From Marilutibacter spongiae (lineage in GTDB: Bacteria > Pseudomonadota > Gammaproteobacteria > Xanthomonadales > Xanthomonadaceae), in NCBI RefSeq assembly GCF_014145325.1, contig NZ_JACHTF010000010.1:100192-164191 (forward strand): a DNA stretch of 64,000 bases, read 5' to 3'. Of this stretch, positions 1 to 13,244 are shown piece after piece. How positions within the stretch are numbered: position 1 is the stretch's first letter; each line of letters opens with the position of its first letter. A model generated the notes under the pieces. That model ran no database searches. It saw only the letters and a list, made by a program, of their open reading frames with translations, and was not told the DNA's origin. Both the position numbers and the translations under genes were made by a program.

Positions 1-136
1 TGCCGCGCACGTCGATCTCGACGGCGTCCTTGCCCTTGAGCTCCTCGATCGCGGAGCGGACGGCGCCAAGCAGTTTGTCGACGGACGGCGGCGGATCGGG
101 AAGGCGGGTCTTGATGACGTGGGCTTGGTTGCTCAA
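1..136 (-). CDS. rsfS: Ribosome silencing factor RsfS, N-terminal part
   Basis: The first 45 codons of an RsfS-type protein are visible; the rest lies beyond the left edge. RsfS binds ribosomal protein uL14 and keeps 30S and 50S subunits apart in starved cells. The visible part has the family pattern: a short variable tail, a helix beginning VDKLLGAVRSAIEEL, and the start of the first strand (DAVEIDVRG). No ATG is in frame before the upstream stop, so a TTG at 136 is chosen; no clear ribosome binding site precedes it. It follows nadD by 39 bp on the same strand, the usual nadD-rsfS arrangement. The identity rests on the N-terminal pattern and on synteny. Confidence 0.85.
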   Translation of the reverse strand, partial: MSNQAHVIKTRLPDPPPSVDKLLGAVRSAIEELKGKDAVEIDVRG

Positions 137-175
137 GTGGTCGGCTCTGGAACGATTCGGGGGACTTGGCCGCGA

Positions 176-868
176 TTATACCTGCTGGGAGGACGCGCCC
201 GGCGTCGCGCGCGACGCCGGTTCAGCTTCCGCGCCGTACAGGCGATGCCGGCGGATATAGGCGGCGACGCCGGGCGGCACCTGCGCCTCCCAGTGGCCGC
301 CCTGGACGATGGCGCGGCGGATCGCACTCGCCGAATGCGGGTGCAAGGGCTGGTCCAGCCGCAGCACGCGCCCGGCCGGACTTGCGCGCAAGGCCTCCAC
401 CGAATCCACCCAGCGGCCCGCCGAGGCCGCACGCAAGGCCTCCGGCAGCGCGCCGTCGAGGCCTGCGCCGGGGCGCTCGGCGACCATGAAATGCGCCAGG
501 CCGAACAGGGCCTGCCACTCCTTCCAGCCCGGCAGGCCGAGGAAGCTGTCGGCCCCCAGCAGCAGGACCACCGGACGCTGCCCGCCGAGCTGCCCGCGCA
601 GGCCGCGCAGGGTATCGACCGACCAGGAGCGACCGTCGCGCTCGAGTTCGCGGCGGTCCACCTCCATGCCGGGCTCGCCGTCGACGGCGATGTCGAGCAT
701 GCGCGCCCGGTGCAGGGCGCTCGCCCCAGGTGGCGCGCGGTGGGGCGGATCGGCGGCCGGCATCAGGCGCACGGTGGCGCCGAGCGCGTCCCGCCCGCTG
801 CGGGCGATCGCCAGATGACCGAGATGGACCGGATCGAAGGTACCGCCGTAGATCAGCCAGGGGTCCAT
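176..868 (-). CDS. nadD: Nicotinate-nucleotide adenylyltransferase NadD
   Basis: NadD transfers AMP from ATP to nicotinic acid mononucleotide in NAD biosynthesis, in the cytoplasm. The 230-residue product has the nucleotidyltransferase signature GGTFDPVHLGH at residues 8-18 and the second ATP-binding motif (SASAIRR) near 179-185, giving a Rossmann-like adenylyltransferase of normal length. The frame stays open well upstream, inside holA, but the ATG at 868 places GGTFDP where the family has it and leaves only 8 bp after the holA stop, so it is the natural start. It is part of the tightly packed leuS-lptE-holA-nadD-rsfS run. The C-terminal tail of about 15 residues past the domain is not conserved in the family. 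Confidence 0.95.
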   Translation of the reverse strand: MDPWLIYGGTFDPVHLGHLAIARSGRDALGATVRLMPAADPPHRAPPGASALHRARMLDIAVDGEPGMEVDRRELERDGRSWSVDTLRGLRGQLGGQRPVVLLLGADSFLGLPGWKEWQALFGLAHFMVAERPGAGLDGALPEALRAASAGRWVDSVEALRASPAGRVLRLDQPLHPHSASAIRRAIVQGGHWEAQVPPGVAAYIRRHRLYGAEAEPASRATPGASSQQV

Positions 869-876
869 GCGCGCCC

Positions 877-1929
877 TCAGACGGGCGTGGCGACCAGCAG
901 CCGCACGGCTTTCGCATCGGCGACGGCCAACAGCAGGCGCTCCAGACCCAGCCAGGGGTCGCCCGGGGCCCGGCCCTTGACCATGCGGTCGACCTTGCCG
1001 GCCACGCCAACGAAGGCCTCCCAGCGCGGCGCGGCGTGCCGCTGCAGCGCCCGGCGGTAGACCGACTGCTTGGAGTCCCAGATCCGCTGGGCCTTGAACT
1101 CGGCCGACAGGTTGCCGCCGCTGGCGGACACGCGCGCCAACGCGGCGGCGCGCTGCAGCTCCATCACCACCATGCCCATCAGCGCGGGTACCGCCGCCCC
1201 CTCGGCGCGCAACCCGGCCAGCATCCGCGAGACCAGGGCGGGCTGGCCGTTCATGGCCGCGTCGAGCAGGCGGAACACGTCGTAGCGGGCGGCATCGGCC
1301 ACCAGCGACTGCATGCGCGCCACGTCCAGTGGTGCGTCGTCGCCCCGGGCCAGCAGGGCCAGCTTCTCGATCTCCTGTGCGGCGGCGAGCAGGTTGCCCT
1401 CGACCCGGTCGGCCAGCAGCTGCACGGCATCGCGGTCGGCGACCAGCCCATGCCCGCGCAGGCGGCGCTCGATCCACTCCGGCAGTTCGTGAGGCTTGGT
1501 CGCCCAGGCGATGGCGACGTGCCCCACCCGGCCGATGGCGTCGCTCCACTTGCCGGCGTGCTTCTTGCTCCACTCGCCTGCGGTGACCAGCAGGACCACG
1601 TCGGCGGCGGGCGCCGCGCAGAAGTCGGCGATGACCGCCGACCCGTCCTTGCCCGGCTTGCCGGTCGGCAGTCGCAGTTCGACCAGGCGACGGCTCGCGA
1701 ACAGGCTGGGCGCGTTGAACGTGGCTTCCAGGCGCGCCCAGTCGGGCTCGCGCTGGTTACCCTCGGCTTCGAACACCTCGCGCTCGTCGATGCCCTGGGC
1801 GCGCGCCGCGGCGCGTACCGCGTCGGCGGCCTCGAGGACCCGCAGGGGTTCCGGGCCGGCGATCAGGTAGGCCGGCCTGAGGGGCTCGGATTCGAGCCGG
1901 GCCGCCAATTGCTCCGGCTTGAGTTCCAC
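877..1929 (-). CDS. holA: DNA polymerase III subunit delta HolA
   Basis: HolA is the clamp-loader subunit that opens the beta sliding clamp. The 350-residue product begins MELKPEQLAARL and continues with the typical YLIAGPEPLRVLEAADAVR segment of the N-terminal AAA-like domain, which lacks a working P-loop as in all delta subunits. Length matches the family. Four bases separate it from the lptE stop, which suggests translational coupling, and nadD follows after 8 bp. Pairing of lptE and holA is standard in gammaproteobacteria. The identification is firm; nothing unusual was seen. Confidence 0.94.
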   Translation of the reverse strand: MELKPEQLAARLESEPLRPAYLIAGPEPLRVLEAADAVRAAARAQGIDEREVFEAEGNQREPDWARLEATFNAPSLFASRRLVELRLPTGKPGKDGSAVIADFCAAPAADVVLLVTAGEWSKKHAGKWSDAIGRVGHVAIAWATKPHELPEWIERRLRGHGLVADRDAVQLLADRVEGNLLAAAQEIEKLALLARGDDAPLDVARMQSLVADAARYDVFRLLDAAMNGQPALVSRMLAGLRAEGAAVPALMGMVVMELQRAAALARVSASGGNLSAEFKAQRIWDSKQSVYRRALQRHAAPRWEAFVGVAGKVDRMVKGRAPGDPWLGLERLLLAVADAKAVRLLVATPV

Positions 1930-1933
1930 CGCT

Positions 1934-2572
1934 TCAGCCGCCTTCGTCGCCGCTCTCGGCGGGCGGAACGGGCTCGGTGGCTCCGGTGGGCTCGACCTGC
2001 GGCGTCGCGGCCGCTGCCGCGTCGGCAGGAGCCCCGGTGCCGTCCACCGCCACCGGCGCGGCGGGAATCAGCGCGCCCGGTTCGCGGCGGGCCACGGCGT
2101 CGATGCGGCGCAGGATCGACGCGGCCATCTCGCGCCGAAGTTCCTTGACCAGGATGTCGCGCTCGCCCTCGGTGCCGACGGAGTTGGTGGGCACCGAGAT
2201 GTAGTCGCGCGAGAGCTCGACGGCCTGGCGCGGCACCAGCACGGTGCCGTCGGCCGAGCGCACCTCGAAGATCGTCGCGTAGCGCAGGCTGTATTCCTGG
2301 GCGCGGCCGAAGGCGTCGACGCTGATCGGGGTGTCGCCCCAGCGCTCGGCCACCAGGTCGAGCACGGCGGTGTCGGTCTGGTCGGGCAGCGCGAGTTCGG
2401 CGCCGGCCCGCTCGATCGAGCGCGACAGGCTCTCGGCCAGCGGACTGTAGCGATCGGCCGAGACCACCCGCACCGGACCGAGGTTGGGCGGCAGGACGAG
2501 CGCGTTGCGCAGATGGAAGCCGCAGCCCGAAAGGGCCAGCACGAGGACGACAACAAGGAGGCGTAGGGTCAT
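1934..2572 (-). CDS. lptE: LPS-assembly lipoprotein LptE
   Basis: LptE is the outer-membrane lipoprotein that plugs the LptD barrel and helps insert lipopolysaccharide in the outer leaflet. The 212-residue product has a short lipoprotein signal peptide with lipobox LSGC (Cys17), followed by the family pattern GFHLRN. The middle part (residues about 20-165) is the conserved domain. The last 45 residues are rich in Ala, Pro and Glu and look disordered, which varies between genera. It lies between leuS (70 bp upstream) and holA (4 bp downstream), its usual place. Confidence 0.93.
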   Translation of the reverse strand: MTLRLLVVVLVLALSGCGFHLRNALVLPPNLGPVRVVSADRYSPLAESLSRSIERAGAELALPDQTDTAVLDLVAERWGDTPISVDAFGRAQEYSLRYATIFEVRSADGTVLVPRQAVELSRDYISVPTNSVGTEGERDILVKELRREMAASILRRIDAVARREPGALIPAAPVAVDGTGAPADAAAAATPQVEPTGATEPVPPAESGDEGG

Positions 2573-2642
2573 TCGCGAAGTCTGGACGAGGCCGGCAACC
2601 GCGGCAAGCCACCGCCGTTCAGCCAGCGGTGGCGGAAACGCC

Positions 2643-7182
<4,540 letters not shown>

Positions 7183-7192
<10 letters not shown>

Positions 7193-7782
7193 CGCGCGCG
7201 CACCGCGGCGGTCGCGGTCGCGGCAAGGCAGGCGAACCACAGCACGAAGGCCAGGCGCTGGGCGGCGCCGACCGGCACCAGCCCCGGCAACAGCAGGGCG
7301 GTGGCCGGCACCAGCAGCGCCGCCAGCGCCAGCGGCCAGCGCAAGCGGCGCAGGCCGGGCACCCCGCCGACCCCCGACGCCAGCATCAGCGCCCCCGGGG
7401 CGAATGCCATCCACCACAAGGACCAGGCCGCGGCGTGGTGCCGGTTGGCCGCGGCCGCCACGCTCGATGCGTCCAGCGCGAACACGCCCATCGCCGCGAA
7501 GGCCAGTGCCGACAGCAGCCACAGCGCCAGCCCCAGCCGAAGCGGCCAGGCCGCGCTGTCGCGGCCGCTGCGCAACACGAACATGGCCGTGGCCAGCAGC
7601 AACCCGGGTACCACGAAGGCCGACAGGTTGAAGGCCAGGGAGCGGACATCGCCGCCTGCCCCGAGCAGGGCGGGTGCGTGCCGCAAGTGCGAATAGCCAT
7701 CGAGCGTGGCGCCGAAGCCCGCCAGTGCCAGCACGAACAGGGCCATCGCCGCCCATGCCATGCGATGCGCGTGTCGAACCAT
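7183..7782 (-). CDS. DUF998-like integral membrane protein
   Basis: A 199-residue very hydrophobic protein with about six predicted membrane helices, resembling the DUF998 group of bacterial inner-membrane proteins, whose function is not known. The start ATG at 7782 is preceded by a GGAG box and begins MVRHAHRMAWAAMALF, which forms the first helix. It converges on the SemiSWEET gene with a 10-bp overlap and has its own upstream region facing the thioredoxin gene. The family call is made from the hydrophobic pattern and the length rather than from diagnostic residues. Confidence 0.6.
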
Positions 7783-7953
7783 GGGATGTCTCCAGGTGAA
7801 AAATCCGCCCCGCCGGGCAAGGCCCGCCGATCCGGCATAACCGGCCACCGGCGCGGGAGGGCGATAATCTACACCCCCTGCCCCGCGACACGCCGGGATT
7901 GGAATGCGCCGTCGCCGCCTCCATGTCGGACGCAACGCTCACCGGAAGCCGCC

Positions 7954-8844
7954 ATGAACCCCGACACGACCGCCCCCGCCCATGTCTTCGACGCCACCAC
8001 CGAGGCCTTCGAGGCCGACGTCCTGCAGAAGTCGTTGCAGACACCGGTCCTGATCGACTTCTGGGCCGAGTGGTGCGGCCCGTGCAAGACCCTCGGCCCC
8101 ATCCTCGAGAAGCTCGCCGAGGCGTACAACGGCGCCTTCCTGCTGGCCAAGGTCGACGTCGACAAGGAACAGCAATTGGCGGCGGCCTTCCAGGTGCGTT
8201 CGATCCCGACCCTGTTCCTGGTCAAGGGCGGCCAGGTGGTGGATGCCGTGCCCGGCGCACTGACCGAGGGCCAGATGCGCGAATTCCTCGCCCACCACGG
8301 CATCGAGCCGGCCGCACCCACGCTGGAGGGCATCCCCGCCGCGCCCGCGGACGACGTCGAGGCCGCGCCCGTCGACCCGCAGGCGGAGGTCGCGCGGCTG
8401 CGGGGCGAAGTCGCCGCGCAACCCGACCAGGAGGCGCTCAAGCTCGACCTGGCCCTGGCCCTGCTGCGCGCAGGCGATACCGTGGAGGCCGAAGGCCTGC
8501 TCGACGGACTGCCGGCCAACCTGTCGACCGACGACCGGGCCGTGAATGCGCGTGCCCGCCTGGGCTTCGCCGCTACCGTCAAGGATTCACCGCCGGCCGA
8601 GGCGCTGCGGGCGGCGATCGAGGCCGATCCGGCCGACCTGAAGGCACGCCACCTGCTCGGGACGCGCCTGCTTGTCGCCGGCGACGCCGAGGCCGCGCTG
8701 GAACAGTTCATCGAGATGCTGGCCCGCGACCGCGACTTCGACGGCGGCCTGCCGCGCAAGGCCCTGATCGACGCCTTCCGCGTCATCGACGACGCCGCCC
8801 TCGTCGGCCGCTACCGCCGCCGGATGTCTTCGCTGCTGTTCTGA
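7954..8844 (+). CDS. Thioredoxin-domain co-chaperone (CnoX/YbbN type)
   Basis: A 296-residue protein with an N-terminal thioredoxin domain (residues about 10-115, active site WCGPC at 40-44, cis-Pro in SIPTLF) followed by a TPR-like C-terminal half (about 130-290). This is the CnoX/YbbN architecture: in E. coli the protein holds unfolding substrates and hands them to GroEL and DnaK. Unlike E. coli CnoX, both active-site cysteines are present, so this homologue may keep oxidoreductase activity. No signal peptide, hence cytoplasmic. It stands alone, with a divergent membrane-protein gene upstream and a thioesterase gene downstream. Confidence 0.88.
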   Translation: MNPDTTAPAHVFDATTEAFEADVLQKSLQTPVLIDFWAEWCGPCKTLGPILEKLAEAYNGAFLLAKVDVDKEQQLAAAFQVRSIPTLFLVKGGQVVDAVPGALTEGQMREFLAHHGIEPAAPTLEGIPAAPADDVEAAPVDPQAEVARLRGEVAAQPDQEALKLDLALALLRAGDTVEAEGLLDGLPANLSTDDRAVNARARLGFAATVKDSPPAEALRAAIEADPADLKARHLLGTRLLVAGDAEAALEQFIEMLARDRDFDGGLPRKALIDAFRVIDDAALVGRYRRRMSSLLF

Positions 8845-8849
8845 CAGGC

Positions 8850-8886
8850 GGGGAATCGGGACGCGGGGAATCGGGAAGCGGGAAGC
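8850..8886. repeat. Short GGGAATCGGG-type intergenic repeat
   Basis: Directly after the thioredoxin gene the sequence repeats GGGGAATCGGGA and GGGAAGCGGGAAGCG. The same purine-rich words, in the complementary strand, occur at 24700-24740. They resemble the low-complexity GATTCCCG tracts seen between genes in xanthomonads. No function is known. Confidence 0.55.
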
Positions 8887-8897
8887 GTGGCGCGGCT

Positions 8898-8926
8898 TTG
8901 ACAATACGCCACCGTATGGCAATCTG
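8898..8926 (+). promoter_or_regulatory. Putative sigma-70 promoter of the DUF4442 gene
   Basis: A perfect -35 box TTGACA at 8898-8903 is followed after 17 bp by AATCTG at 8921-8926, a weak -10. It lies 27 bp before the start of the hotdog thioesterase gene. The -35 and the spacing are good, the -10 is poor, so this is a candidate only. Confidence 0.35.
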
Positions 8927-8952
8927 ATGGCCCGCCTCGCCCGTCCTTCCCG

Positions 8953-9414
8953 ATGAACGCCCGCCTGCTCCGCCACGTCCTCAATCTCTGGCCGCCGTTC
9001 CTGTTCAGCGGCGTCCACGTGCGCGCCATCGACGCCGACTACCGCCACGCCTCGGTAGAGCTGCGCCTGCGCCCGTGGAACCGCAACTACGTCGGCACGC
9101 ACTTCGGCGGCAGCCTGTTCGCGATGACCGATCCGTTCTGGATGTTGTTGGCGATGAACGCCCTGGGGCGCGACTACATCGTCTGGGACAAGGCCGGCGA
9201 GATCGAATTCGTCAAACCCGGGCGCAGCCACGTGCAGGCACGCTTCGACCTCGACCAGGCCACCGTGCAGGCCCTGCGCGACGCCACCGCTGGCGGCGAC
9301 AAGCTGTTGCACTGGTTCGACACCGACGTCGTCGACGACACCGGCGACGTCGTTGCCCGTGTGCGCAAGCAGTTGTACATCCGCCGCAAGAAGCGCGCGC
9401 GTCCCGCGGCCTGA
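8953..9414 (+). CDS. DUF4442 hotdog-fold thioesterase-like protein
   Basis: A 153-residue protein of the DUF4442 group, which has the hotdog fold of acyl-CoA thioesterases. The conserved core is visible: RPWNRNYVGTHFGGSLFAM near residues 40-58, then a central helix (DPFWMLLAMNALG) and strands KAGEIEFVKPG. The substrate is unknown; relatives act on fatty acyl-CoA or are uncharacterised. The start ATG is at 8953, 108 bp after the thioredoxin gene. No signal peptide. It appears to be a single-gene unit. Confidence 0.8.
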   Translation: MNARLLRHVLNLWPPFLFSGVHVRAIDADYRHASVELRLRPWNRNYVGTHFGGSLFAMTDPFWMLLAMNALGRDYIVWDKAGEIEFVKPGRSHVQARFDLDQATVQALRDATAGGDKLLHWFDTDVVDDTGDVVARVRKQLYIRRKKRARPAA

Positions 9415-9587
9415 CACCATGAAGCCGCCCGCAAACGGGGCGAATATTCGAATGGCGCACTGATCGAACTTGATCACCATCGCAGTTCAAGACCACGCCC
9501 CCCTTCGACTGAACAGGGGACCCCTCCATGCGCGCCCAGCGCGCATCGTTGGAGGTATGCTCGACGTCTCGCAACAGGGGGCGGGGC

Positions 9588-11582
9588 ATGTCGTCGCACG
9601 TAGCCAGCACTGAAATCGGTTCGGTCCCGTTCCCGGAAATCCAGGGCTACCGGCTGCTGCGCGTGCTCAACCACGGTTCCGCGTCCACGGTCTACCTGGG
9701 CGAGCAGGAATCGCTTGCGCGCGAAGTCGCGATCAAGGTCATGCTGCCGCAGGCGCTCAGCGACGAAGTCAGCCGCAGGCGCTTCGAGAACGAAGTCCGC
9801 ACCATCGCCCGGCTCGAGCATCCGCACGTCGTCACCATCCACGAGGTCGGCCGGACCAAGGGTGGCCTGCCCTACTACGCGATGCCCTACATGCCGCGCG
9901 GCCACCTGGGCCAGCGCAGCTTCCGCAAGCAGGTGGCCGTCGGCGACGAACGCCGGGTGCTCGAGATCGTCCGCGCCCTGCTCTCGGCCCTTGAGTACGC
10001 GCACGGCCATGGCGTGGTCCACCGCGACGTCAAGGCCGAGAACGTCCTGTTCGACGACTCCGACCGCCCGCTGCTGGCCGATTTCGGCATCGCGCTGCGG
10101 CGAGGTTATGGCCCGCGCGTCACCGCCACCGGCATGGCGGTCGGCAGCACCGCCTACATGGCGCCCGAGCAGGCGCGCGGCGAGGACGTCGACGGCCGCG
10201 CCGACCTCTACAGCCTGGCGGTGCTGTTGTGGGAACTGCTGACCGGCGCCTTGCCGTACCAGGCCTCCGATGCGCTCTCGATGGCGGTCATGCACGCCAA
10301 GGACCCCATCCCCAAGCTGCCGATGCGCCTGCGCCACTGGCAGCGTTTCATGAACCGCGCGCTCGCCAAGGCGCCGTCCGCGCGTTTCCAGGACGTTGCC
10401 CAGATGCGCGATGCGATCGAACGCGTGCAGACGCGCAGCGCGGTGCCGGGCGCCGCCGTCCTCCACGGCATCGGCGAGGCCTTCCGCCGGCATCGCGTGG
10501 CCCTGGCCGCCGGTGCCGCGGCGCTGGTGGTGGTGGTGGCGCTCGCGGGCCTGCTGCGCGACGGGGGCGACGGTTTCTTCGTCGCCGAAAAGCCGGTCGA
10601 AGCCGCGCCGCCACCGCCCGACCCCACCGAGTCGATGCTGCGACCGCTGCCGGAGGCGCCGATCCAGGTCGCGCTGGAAAGTGCGCGGCGCCAGCTCGAC
10701 GCCCGCAACCTGACCGCGCCCGAGGGCGACAACGCCCATGCCACCCTGCTCGCGGCCTGGCGCCTGGAGCCGGACAACACCAACGTGCACGGGCTGCTGG
10801 GCGAGCTCGACGGCGCCTTGTCGGCCGAACTGCTCGACCACCTGCAGGCCGGTCGTTTCGAACGCGCCCGCGACTACCAGCAGCGGCTGGCGGAACTGGA
10901 AAGCGAAACCGGCGCGCTCGACGTCGCCGCCGCGCGCAAGCGGCAGCAGCGGGTGGCGGGCGCCCTGGACCGGCACGTGACCGAAGCGGTGGAGCGCAAC
11001 GACCGCCCGACCGCGCGTCGCGTGGCCGCCCTCGCACCGGACTTCGACCTGCCGCGCAGCGAGTCGGCGCGCCTGCTCGCGCTCGCCGAGGCGCCCGTCG
11101 AGGACAGCGCCGGCGAGACCGTCGCGGACGCGGGTGGCGGCCATCGCATCGAACACCAGCCGGTGACGGTGGCCGACTACACCCGCTTCGCCGAGGCCAC
11201 CGGCCGCAAGCCCGCCCTGTGCCGCGAGCGTGCGTCCCTGCTGCGCGTGCTCGACCCGCGCAACTTCAAGGACCCCGGCTTCAGCCAGGACCCGGGCGCA
11301 CCCGTGGTCTGCGTGTCCATGGCCGACGCCGAGGCCTACGCACGCTGGCTGGGTCGCCGCGATGGCCACCAGTACCGGCTGCCGACCGTGCAGGAATCGG
11401 CGACGCGCGCGGCCTCCGTGCCTGGCGGACGCGCGCTGTCGCTGTGGCAGCGCGATTGCGGAAAGGACTGCAACCAGCGCCAGGTCCGGGGGGCGTCCTG
11501 GCGCAGCGATCGCGGCGAACGCCTGCTGCAGTCGGACCGCGGCTACGACGACGTCGGCTTCCGCCTGACCCGCGCCGACTGA
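9588..11582 (+). CDS. Membrane Ser/Thr protein kinase with C-terminal SUMF1/FGE-like domain
   Basis: A 664-residue Hanks-type kinase. The kinase domain (about 20-285) has the Lys of VAIKVML, HRDVKAEN catalytic loop, DFG (LADFGIAL) and MAPEQAR. The glycine-rich loop is reduced (HGSAST). One membrane helix follows at about 303-322 (LAAGAAALVVVVALAGLL), then a helical, charged linker of about 190 residues that should lie in the periplasm, and a SUMF1/formylglycine-generating-enzyme-like domain from about 515 to the end, closing with RGASWR and GYDDVGFRL. The domain lacks clear FGE catalytic evidence and may be a binding module. The ATG at 9588 follows a GGGGGCGGGG box; an alternative ATG is at 9528. 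It appears to be a lone regulatory gene. Confidence 0.88.
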   Translation: MSSHVASTEIGSVPFPEIQGYRLLRVLNHGSASTVYLGEQESLAREVAIKVMLPQALSDEVSRRRFENEVRTIARLEHPHVVTIHEVGRTKGGLPYYAMPYMPRGHLGQRSFRKQVAVGDERRVLEIVRALLSALEYAHGHGVVHRDVKAENVLFDDSDRPLLADFGIALRRGYGPRVTATGMAVGSTAYMAPEQARGEDVDGRADLYSLAVLLWELLTGALPYQASDALSMAVMHAKDPIPKLPMRLRHWQRFMNRALAKAPSARFQDVAQMRDAIERVQTRSAVPGAAVLHGIGEAFRRHRVALAAGAAALVVVVALAGLLRDGGDGFFVAEKPVEAAPPPPDPTESMLRPLPEAPIQVALESARRQLDARNLTAPEGDNAHATLLAAWRLEPDNTNVHGLLGELDGALSAELLDHLQAGRFERARDYQQRLAELESETGALDVAAARKRQQRVAGALDRHVTEAVERNDRPTARRVAALAPDFDLPRSESARLLALAEAPVEDSAGETVADAGGGHRIEHQPVTVADYTRFAEATGRKPALCRERASLLRVLDPRNFKDPGFSQDPGAPVVCVSMADAEAYARWLGRRDGHQYRLPTVQESATRAASVPGGRALSLWQRDCGKDCNQRQVRGASWRSDRGERLLQSDRGYDDVGFRLTRAD

Positions 11583-11635
11583 GGTCCCGCGTCCGCGCCG
11601 TACTCCGCGGCGGTCGCCGCACGTACAATCCGCGG

Positions 11636-12322
11636 ATGCGCCTCCAGACCCTGCAACGCCTGTTCCTCACCGGCCTGCTCACCCTGCTGCCCCTGTGGCT
11701 GACCTGGGTGGTGGTGAAGTTCGTCTTCGTCCTGCTGACCGACGTCAGCAAGCCCCTGGTCGGGCCGGTCCTGGCCCGGGTCGCCGCGTCCGCGCCGCAG
11801 ACCCTGGGCTGGATGGACGACCCGTGGGTGATCACGGTGCTCGCCCTGTTGGCCACCCTTGGCGTCATCCTGCTGTCGGGGGTGATGGCGCGCCGCGTGT
11901 TCGGCCAGCGGATGCTGCGCTGGGTGGAGTCGCTGATACAGCGCGTCCCGTTCGCCAGCACCATCTACGGCAGCGCGCGCAAGCTGCTCGACATCCTGCA
12001 GACCAAGCCCGACGGCACCCAGCGCGTGGTCCTGGTCGACTTCCCGCACACCGAGATGAAGTCGATCGGCTTCGTCACCCGCGTCCTCAGGGAACAGGGG
12101 ACGGGGCGCGAGCTGGCGGCGGTGTACGTCCCCACCACGCCCAATCCCACGTCCGGCTATCTGGAGATCGTGCCGGTCGAGAAGATCACGCCGACCGACT
12201 GGACCGTCGACCAGGCGATGAGCTTCATCATCTCCGGTGGGGCCGTCTCGCCCGAGTCCATTCCCTTCAGTCCGCCGCCGGCCGCGCCCCCTGCAGCGGC
12301 CCAGGGAGCGACCGGCCCGTGA
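11636..12322 (+). CDS. DUF502 family membrane protein
   Basis: A 228-residue protein of the DUF502 family: two N-terminal membrane helices (residues about 8-34 and 62-85) followed by a soluble domain with the conserved RVPFASTIYGSARKL and PTTPNPTSGYLEIVP segments. The function of the family is unknown; it is widespread in proteobacteria. The C-terminal 25 residues are Pro/Ala-rich. Its TGA overlaps the GTG start of the queuosine-precursor transporter gene, so the two are probably co-translated. Confidence 0.88.
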   Translation: MRLQTLQRLFLTGLLTLLPLWLTWVVVKFVFVLLTDVSKPLVGPVLARVAASAPQTLGWMDDPWVITVLALLATLGVILLSGVMARRVFGQRMLRWVESLIQRVPFASTIYGSARKLLDILQTKPDGTQRVVLVDFPHTEMKSIGFVTRVLREQGTGRELAAVYVPTTPNPTSGYLEIVPVEKITPTDWTVDQAMSFIISGGAVSPESIPFSPPPAAPPAAAQGATGP

Positions 12323-13089
12323 CGCGGCCCGTGCTGGAGGACCGCGCCACGCGACTGTTCATCGTGCTGGCGGCGTTCTTCTGCGCCAATGCGCTGTTGG
12401 CGGAGTTCATCGGGGTCAAGATTTTCGCACTCGAGGACACCCTGGGCATCGCGCCGCTGCAGTGGAACCTGTTCGGGCAGACCGGCTCGCTGAGCTTCAC
12501 CGCCGGCACCCTGCTCTGGCCGGTGGTGTTCCTGATGACGGACGTCATCAATGAATTCTTCGGTCGTCGCGGGGTCCGTTTCATCTCCTGGCTGGCGGTC
12601 GGGCTGATCTGCTACGGCTTCCTCTTCGCCTTCGCCGCGATCGCGCTGGCCCCGGCCGAATGGTGGGTGGCCGCGGCCCGGTCGCAAGGCGTGGAGGACT
12701 ACCAGGCCGCGTTCGCCGCGGTCTTCGGCCAGGGGCTGTGGACCATCGCCGGATCCCTGGTGGCCTTCCTGCTCGGCCAGCTGATCGACGTGGCGGTCTT
12801 CCATCGCATCCGCCGCGCGACCGGCGAGCGCTGGGTCTGGCTGCGCGCCACCGGTTCGACCGCGGTATCGCAGCTGGTGGACAGCTTCGTGGTGCTCTAC
12901 ATCGCCTTCGTGCTGGGGCCGCAGAAATGGCCGACCTCGCTGTTCATGGCGGTGAGCACGATCAACTACGCCTACAAGATGCTCGCGGCCATCGCGATGA
13001 TCCCGCTGATCTACCTGCTGCGCGCGGGCATCATCGGCTACCTGGGCCGGGAGCGCGCCGACCGGCTTCGCGAGCACGCCAGCGCCTGA
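12319..13089 (+). CDS. Queuosine precursor transporter (YhhQ family)
   Basis: A 256-residue inner-membrane protein of the YhhQ/DUF165 family, which in E. coli imports the queuosine precursors preQ0 and preQ1. Family patterns are visible: NALLAEFIGVKIF, FLMTDVINEFFGRRGVR near residues 70-90, LIDVAVFHRIR, and the STINYAYKMLAA segment in the penultimate helix. About six membrane helices. The GTG at 12319 overlaps the DUF502 stop; a second GTG lies 12 bp downstream. The queA and tgt genes of the same pathway occur 25 kb away in this window, so the cell can both make and salvage queuine precursors. Confidence 0.88.
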   Translation: MTRPVLEDRATRLFIVLAAFFCANALLAEFIGVKIFALEDTLGIAPLQWNLFGQTGSLSFTAGTLLWPVVFLMTDVINEFFGRRGVRFISWLAVGLICYGFLFAFAAIALAPAEWWVAAARSQGVEDYQAAFAAVFGQGLWTIAGSLVAFLLGQLIDVAVFHRIRRATGERWVWLRATGSTAVSQLVDSFVVLYIAFVLGPQKWPTSLFMAVSTINYAYKMLAAIAMIPLIYLLRAGIIGYLGRERADRLREHASA

Positions 13090-13244
13090 GCGCGGCGGCG
13101 AAGCGCGCCGCCATGACCATCGGCCCATGTCCTTTGGCCCGCCATGCAATGATGCTGGGGCGTTGCGCGGGCCAGGACGGCGACGCGCCCACGGCCCGGA
13201 AGGATCGCAGGCCGCGCACCCACCCCCTCCACGAGGAGCTCCAG

